Shown here in pieces: positions 60,301 through 64,000 of a stretch of DNA of 64,000 nt. Under the pieces are notes generated by a model that was not told the origin of the DNA, made no database searches, and worked only from the letters and a program-made list of their open reading frames with translations. Location: NCBI GenBank assembly GCA_963767645.1, contig CAVYEW010000014.1, forward strand, positions 124,001-188,000. The letters run 5' to 3'. The position numbers and the translations under genes are program-made. This stretch comes from DATFDN01 sp963767645. GTDB lineage: Bacteria > Pseudomonadota > Alphaproteobacteria > Acetobacterales > Acetobacteraceae. Position 1 is the stretch's first letter. Each line of letters starts with the position of its first letter.

Positions 60301-60313
60301 GAAGAGGAACGCA

Positions 60314-61603
60314 ATGGCGAACGTCGCCGTGATCGGCGCCCAATGGGGCGACGAGGGCAAGGGCAAGGTGGTGGACTGGCTCGCCAGCCGAGCCGAGATC
60401 GTCGTGCGGTTCCAGGGCGGGCACAATGCCGGCCATACCCTGGTCGTTGGCAATGAGACCTACAAGCTGTCGCTGCTCCCGTCCGGTTTGGTGCGCGGCA
60501 AACTCGGGATCATCGGCAACGGTGTGGTGGTCGATCCCCAGGCCCTGCTGGCTGAGATCGACCGGGTGCGCGCCCAGGGCCTCGACGTCTCGCCCGCCAC
60601 CCTGCGCGTGGCGGACAACGCGGCCCTGATCCTGCCCCTGCATCCGGCGATCGACAGTGCCCGCGAGGCGGCGCGTGGCGCGCGGCGCATCGGCACCACG
60701 GGCCGCGGCATCGGCCCGGCCTACGAGGACAAGGTGGCCCGCCGCGCGATCCGCGTCGCCGATCTTGCCGAGCCGGAGACGGTCGCGGCCAAGCTCGACG
60801 AGCTTCTGCTCCATCACAACACGCTGCTGGCCGGCCTCGGCGCGCCGACCTTCGAGAAGCAGGCGCTGTTCGAGGAGCTGATGGCGCTGGCGCCGCGCAT
60901 CCTGCCCTTCGCCGAGCCGGTGTGGGAGCGGCTGGACGAGGCGCGCCGGGCCGGCACGCGCATCCTGTTCGAAGGCGCGCAGGCGGTGATGCTGGACGTC
61001 GATCACGGCACCTATCCGTTCGTGACCAGCAGCAACACGGTCGCGGCGACGGCGGCTTCGGGCGCCGGTCTCGGGCCGGCGGCGGTCGGCTTCGTGCTCG
61101 GGATCGCCAAGGCCTACAGCACGCGAGTCGGTGCCGGGCCGTTCCCGACCGAGCTGACCGACGCCACCGGCCAGTTGCTCGGCGACCGCGGCCACGAATT
61201 CGGCACCGTCACCGGCCGGCGCCGGCGTTGCGGCTGGTTCGACGCGGTGCTGGTGCGCCAGGCGGTGAGGGTCGGCGGCATCAACGGCCTGGCGCTCACC
61301 AAGCTCGACGTGCTGGACGGACTGCCGGAGCTGCGGATCTGCACCGGCTATCGGATCGGCGACCAGCGACTGCGCCGCTTGCCCGCCGCGCCCGGCGCGC
61401 AGGCGGCGGCGGTGCCGGAGTATGAAGTCATGGAGGGATGGCAGGGCTCGACGCGCGGCGCGCGGTCCTGGGCCGAGCTGCCGGCGCAGGCGGTCAAGTA
61501 TGTGCGGCGGATCGAGGAGCTGACCGGCGCCCCGGTCACGCTCGTCTCCACCAGCCCGGAACGCGACGATACGATCCTGGTGCGCGATCCGTTCGAGGCT
61601 TAG
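60314..61603 (+). CDS. purA: Adenylosuccinate synthetase
   Basis: This 429-residue enzyme makes adenylosuccinate from IMP, aspartate and GTP. It has VAVIGAQWGDEGKGKVVDWL with catalytic Asp, FQGGHNAGHTLV with catalytic His, TTGRGIGPAYEDKVAR, FEGAQAVMLDVDHGTYPFVT with SSNT next, and GRRRRCGWFDAVLVRQAV, then YEVMEGWQGSTRG near the C-terminus. The length is standard and the frame is intact. It is cotranscribed with hisZ. No strong terminator hairpin was found in the about 107 bases to the convergent AraC-like fragment. Confidence 0.97.
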   Translation: MANVAVIGAQWGDEGKGKVVDWLASRAEIVVRFQGGHNAGHTLVVGNETYKLSLLPSGLVRGKLGIIGNGVVVDPQALLAEIDRVRAQGLDVSPATLRVADNAALILPLHPAIDSAREAARGARRIGTTGRGIGPAYEDKVARRAIRVADLAEPETVAAKLDELLLHHNTLLAGLGAPTFEKQALFEELMALAPRILPFAEPVWERLDEARRAGTRILFEGAQAVMLDVDHGTYPFVTSSNTVAATAASGAGLGPAAVGFVLGIAKAYSTRVGAGPFPTELTDATGQLLGDRGHEFGTVTGRRRRCGWFDAVLVRQAVRVGGINGLALTKLDVLDGLPELRICTGYRIGDQRLRRLPAAPGAQAAAVPEYEVMEGWQGSTRGARSWAELPAQAVKYVRRIEELTGAPVTLVSTSPERDDTILVRDPFEA

Positions 61604-61710
61604 CGGCTCGCGGCCCCGATCCTCCCGCGCGCGCCCGGCGTCCTCGCGCCACTTATGCTCGCGATCTGGCCCAGGCGCGGTCGAGAGGCGCTATTTCGCC
61701 GCGCGGGAGG

Positions 61711-62124
61711 TCATGACGGCGCTCCGGTCCCCCTTCGCCGTGTCTCGTTCGGATGCTCGCCGAATTGTTTGCCATAGGCCGCGATGAAGCGGGACGGATT
61801 GGTGAAGCCGAAGCGGCGCGCGATGCTGCGGGTCGAGACCTCGTCGTCGGCCGCCCGCAACGCCTCGCGCACGCGCCGTAGCCGGATGCCGTGCAGCGCG
61901 GCAAGCGGCGTCGTCTCCCGGAACTGACGGAACGCGGCATACAAGGTCGCCGTCCCGCAGCCGGCGGCGGCGGCGACGTCGTCCATGCCGATCGGCTGAT
62001 GGTACGTGTTGGTGCCCTTCGGGGCGCCGACGGTGCGCGTGTACCGGCCGCCTCGGTCGAGATCCTCGACGCGCACCTCGACTGTCTTGAACCCATCGAG
62101 CAGGGACTGATCGAACTCGAGCAT
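61711..62124 (-). CDS. AraC-type helix-turn-helix fragment
   Basis: This reading frame of about 137 codons carries a complete AraC C-terminal DNA-binding region: ISMDDVAAAAGCGT-like (here IGMDDVAAAAGCGTATLYAA), FRQFRETTPLAALHGIRLRR, and STRSIARRFGFTNPSRFIAA followed by YGKQFGEHPNETRRR. The usual long N-terminal ligand domain (about 200 residues) is missing; about 40 unrelated residues stand in its place. It may be a truncated gene or a very small regulator. ATG 62124 is used; an in-frame GTG at 62136 is possible. It faces purA and is divergent from the glycine-rich gene. Confidence 0.65.
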   Translation of the reverse strand: MLEFDQSLLDGFKTVEVRVEDLDRGGRYTRTVGAPKGTNTYHQPIGMDDVAAAAGCGTATLYAAFRQFRETTPLAALHGIRLRRVREALRAADDEVSTRSIARRFGFTNPSRFIAAYGKQFGEHPNETRRRGTGAPS

Positions 62125-62138
62125 TGGGCAACCCACGA

Positions 62139-62152
62139 AGGATGATCATCCT
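62139..62152. promoter_or_regulatory. Perfect 14-bp palindrome upstream of the AraC-like fragment
   Basis: AGGATGATCATCCT is its own reverse complement and starts 15 bases before the ATG of the AraC-like gene, in the gap to the glycine-rich gene. It may be an operator; no further support. Confidence 0.3.
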
Positions 62153-62290
62153 GAAAGTGCCACGACGGGTACGGATCCTACAACCCGGGTACGATCCCTT
62201 CGGCAAAACCCGAGCCGCCCCGAAATCGGGCTATGCACAGCCGCCGCGGCGCGGTTTTGCTGTGCCCCGACCAGCACGGGGGAACCCGCC

Positions 62291-64000
62291 ATGCCCACCT
62301 ACGGCTACACCGGCAAGATCGTCACCTTCACGGCGCCGGCAAACGGCGTTTACGACATCGTCGCCTACGGCGCGCAAGGCGGAGCGGGAGGCGGCGGTAC
62401 GGTTGGGCACGGCGCCGAGATCGGCGGCGACCTCACGCTCACGGCGCACGAGACGCTGCAGATCGCCGTGGGCGGCGCCGGGGGCGGCAGCTCCGGCGGC
62501 GGCGGCGGCGGCGGCGGCAGCTTCGTGGTCGGTCCGGGCAATGCGCCGCTGGTGGTCGCTGGCGGCGGCGGCGGCGCTAGCACCCTCGGCGGCTACAATG
62601 TCGTCAGTGGCGGCGGCGGCGGCGGCACCGGCACCGGCGGCGGCGGCGGCGGCAGCGCTGGCGGCGGCGGCGGCGTCGGCAGCGGCGGCGGCGGTGGCCG
62701 CGGCGGCTACGGCGACGGCGGCGGTGGTGGCGGCGGCGGCGGCTTCCGCGGCGCCGGCGCCGGCGGCGTTGCCGGCGGCTACAGTGGCGGCGGCGGCGGC
62801 GGCGGCGGCCAATCGTTTCCGGGCGGCCTCGCCGGAGGCGCCGCGGGCCTCGGCTCCCCCAACGGCGGCGGCGGCGGCTTCGGTGGCGGCGGCGGCGGCG
62901 GCGGCAACCTCGGCGGCGGCGGCGGCGGCGGCGGTGGCGGCGGCTACAGCGGCGGCGGGGGCGGCGGCTCCTACGGCGGCGGCGGCGGCGGCGGCTCGTT
63001 CCTGGCGGCGGGGGCGACCAACACGGTGAGCACGGCCGGCGAGAACAGCGGCGTCGGCAAGGTAGTGATCACCAATCTCGCCCCGGTGATCGGCGGCACC
63101 GTGGCGGGCCAGACCACCACCGGCACGACGCCCATTGCCCCGTTCTCGACGGTGACGATCACCGACCCCACCGCGGGCCAGACCGAGACGGTGACGGTCA
63201 CGCCCTCCAGCACCGCCAACGGCACGCTCTCGGACACCACCGGCGGCACGGTCAGCAACGGGGTCTACACGGTCTCGGGCAGCGCCAGCGCGGTGACGAC
63301 GGACCTCGACGCGCTCACCTTCACCCCCAACACGGGCACCGTGGCGGCGGGGCAGACGATCACCACCGGGTTCACGATCACCGATGCCAACGCCTTCGCC
63401 ACCGCGACCGACACCAGCACGAGCGTGGTCGACACCGTCCCCGACAAGCCGCCGGTGGTCGTGAACGAAAGCTTCAGCACGCAATATGGCGAGCCCATCA
63501 CGCTGACGGCGGCCCAATTGCTGGCCGGCGACAGCGACCCGCAGGGTGGCACGCTGTCCGTCACCGCCGTCAGCGGCTCCGGCGCGGTGCTCAACAGCAA
63601 TGGCACCGTCACCTACACGCCGCCCTCGCAGGCGGTCGCCGGCAACAGCGCCAGCTTCGGATACACCGTCAGCGACACGGCGGGGCTCAAAAGCGCCGCG
63701 ACCGCGACCGTTGCGCTCACCGCTCCCGCGCAGATCACCGCGGCGCAGCTGAAGACCATCGGCCAGGACGTCATAACGTTCTATTTCGACGAGGCGGCCG
63801 ACAAGTCCACCACGGCGGCCGCGACGAAGCTGGCCGGCGACATCGGCGGGCTCCACCTCAGCTCCGGCCAACTCGGCACCCTCCTGACGCAGGCGCTGAC
63901 GCCCGCGGTCGGCGGCACCGCGGGCACCACGCTCGGCACCGACATCGCCGCGGAGTTCTACCCCAAGATCACCACCGACACCGGCAGCGCCTTGGTCAAG
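62291..64000 (+). CDS. Glycine-rich surface protein, N-terminal part (cut by window end)
   Basis: This is open for 570 codons to the right edge. It starts at ATG 62291 with TYGYTGKIVTFTAPANGVYD and VAYGAQGG, a beta-strand opening often found in glycine-rich bacterial surface proteins. Residues about 60-240 are mostly Gly, with Ser, Ala and Tyr, encoded largely by GGC. From about 255 come Ig/cadherin-like repeats: APVIGGTVAGQTTTGTTPIA, DALTFTPNTGTVAAGQTITT, and SFSTQYGEPITLTAAQLLAG followed by a VSDTAG block. The rest may add more repeats or a secretion or autotransporter end. No signal peptide is visible, so type I or another N-terminal route is possible. The long minus-strand open frame is a shadow of the GC repeat. 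Confidence 0.7.
   Translation, partial: MPTYGYTGKIVTFTAPANGVYDIVAYGAQGGAGGGGTVGHGAEIGGDLTLTAHETLQIAVGGAGGGSSGGGGGGGGSFVVGPGNAPLVVAGGGGGASTLGGYNVVSGGGGGGTGTGGGGGGSAGGGGGVGSGGGGGRGGYGDGGGGGGGGGFRGAGAGGVAGGYSGGGGGGGGQSFPGGLAGGAAGLGSPNGGGGGFGGGGGGGGNLGGGGGGGGGGGYSGGGGGGSYGGGGGGGSFLAAGATNTVSTAGENSGVGKVVITNLAPVIGGTVAGQTTTGTTPIAPFSTVTITDPTAGQTETVTVTPSSTANGTLSDTTGGTVSNGVYTVSGSASAVTTDLDALTFTPNTGTVAAGQTITTGFTITDANAFATATDTSTSVVDTVPDKPPVVVNESFSTQYGEPITLTAAQLLAGDSDPQGGTLSVTAVSGSGAVLNSNGTVTYTPPSQAVAGNSASFGYTVSDTAGLKSAATATVALTAPAQITAAQLKTIGQDVITFYFDEAADKSTTAAATKLAGDIGGLHLSSGQLGTLLTQALTPAVGGTAGTTLGTDIAAEFYPKITTDTGSALVK
62475..62999 (+). repeat. GGC-codon tract inside the glycine-rich gene
   Basis: About 525 bases are dominated by (GGC)n runs, with interspersed AGC, TAC, GCC and a few others. 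They encode the Gly-rich linker. Runs of 5-8 GGC are frequent. Such tracts are prone to replication slippage and to assembly collapse, so the true length may differ. Confidence 0.8.

Noticed and set aside
62475..62999. GGC repeats as a CRISPR-like or tandem-repeat array
   Set aside because: There are no unique spacers of fixed length; the tract is a codon repeat inside an open frame.
62231..63871. Long minus-strand open frame opposite the glycine-rich gene
   Set aside because: It is the complement of GGC repeats (Ala/Pro-rich), with no domain or plausible start; the plus frame has a proper N-terminal domain and cadherin-like repeats.
1..64000. tRNA, rRNA, insertion sequences, prophage or CRISPR loci
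   Set aside because: Scanning intergenic regions gave no tRNA-like TTCGA/cloverleaf with conserved bases, no transposase or integrase protein and no spaced repeat array. The cloverleaf repeats lack tRNA consensus positions and occur in several copies.

Overview
The window is GC-rich DNA with dense, short-spaced genes, typical of an alphaproteobacterium. A Rhodospirillales/Acetobacteraceae-type host is my best inference. It rests on the HprK-RapZ-EIIA(Man)-HPr-EI regulatory PTS cluster, the hisZ-purA pair, the rlmH/gpmI/envC neighbourhood and the GC-rich intergenic palindromes. No rRNA, tRNA, CRISPR array, insertion sequence or prophage was seen.

Layout. 1-9 kb: the end of a WalW-like polysaccharide deacetylase, a small membrane protein, accA, a TetR/MFS divergent pair with two matched operators, an esterase lipoprotein, an aldo/keto reductase, a WD40/CobW pair and a glycosyltransferase. 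9-16 kb: acetyl-CoA acetyltransferase, a broken glutathione S-transferase, a carboxymuconolactone-decarboxylase-family protein, alanine dehydrogenase, an HSL-type hydrolase and glutamine-dependent NAD synthetase. 16-21 kb: a secreted carboxylesterase that lacks its nucleophile, and a very large RTX-type secreted protein. 21-25.5 kb: the regulatory PTS operon. 25.5-32.7 kb: a PLP dehydratase, an enoyl-CoA hydratase family protein, a SWIB-domain protein, RidA, RlmH, a transporter, GpmI and EnvC. 32.7-37.6 kb: a denitrification pair, with a multidomain heme/cupredoxin/NirK nitrite reductase and a quinol NO reductase, each with an FNR/NnrR-like palindrome upstream. 37.9-47.4 kb: a PQQ dehydrogenase, a PAS-EAL phosphodiesterase, a transporter, an acyl-CoA dehydrogenase, a ketopantoate-reductase-like enzyme and a tannase-family esterase. 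47.6-56.5 kb: RecQ, an NHL beta-propeller protein, a HAD hydrolase, an oxidoreductase/XRE-regulator divergent pair, an FAH-family hydrolase with a CoA ligase, and a VapC toxin with an XRE-VapB chimeric antitoxin. 56.6-64 kb: an MBOAT/AlgJ-like acyl-transfer pair, hisZ, purA, an AraC-like fragment and the start of a glycine-rich surface protein cut by the window end.

Two themes cross the window. First, at least seven genes carry small frameshifts: the GST, the RTX protein, gpmI, the NO reductase, the EAL protein, the 42-kb transporter and the MBOAT protein. Some are housekeeping genes, so base-level assembly errors are as likely as decay. Second, two families of intergenic palindromes are dispersed here. 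One is an approximately 80-85 bp element that can fold into a four-way cloverleaf; its four copies show compensatory changes in the stems. The other is a C-rich/G-rich inverted repeat.

Functionally the window suggests a metabolically broad heterotroph. It can probably reduce nitrite to N2O under low oxygen. It controls metabolism through a non-sugar PTS, oxidises substrates with PQQ enzymes, and secretes large surface proteins.
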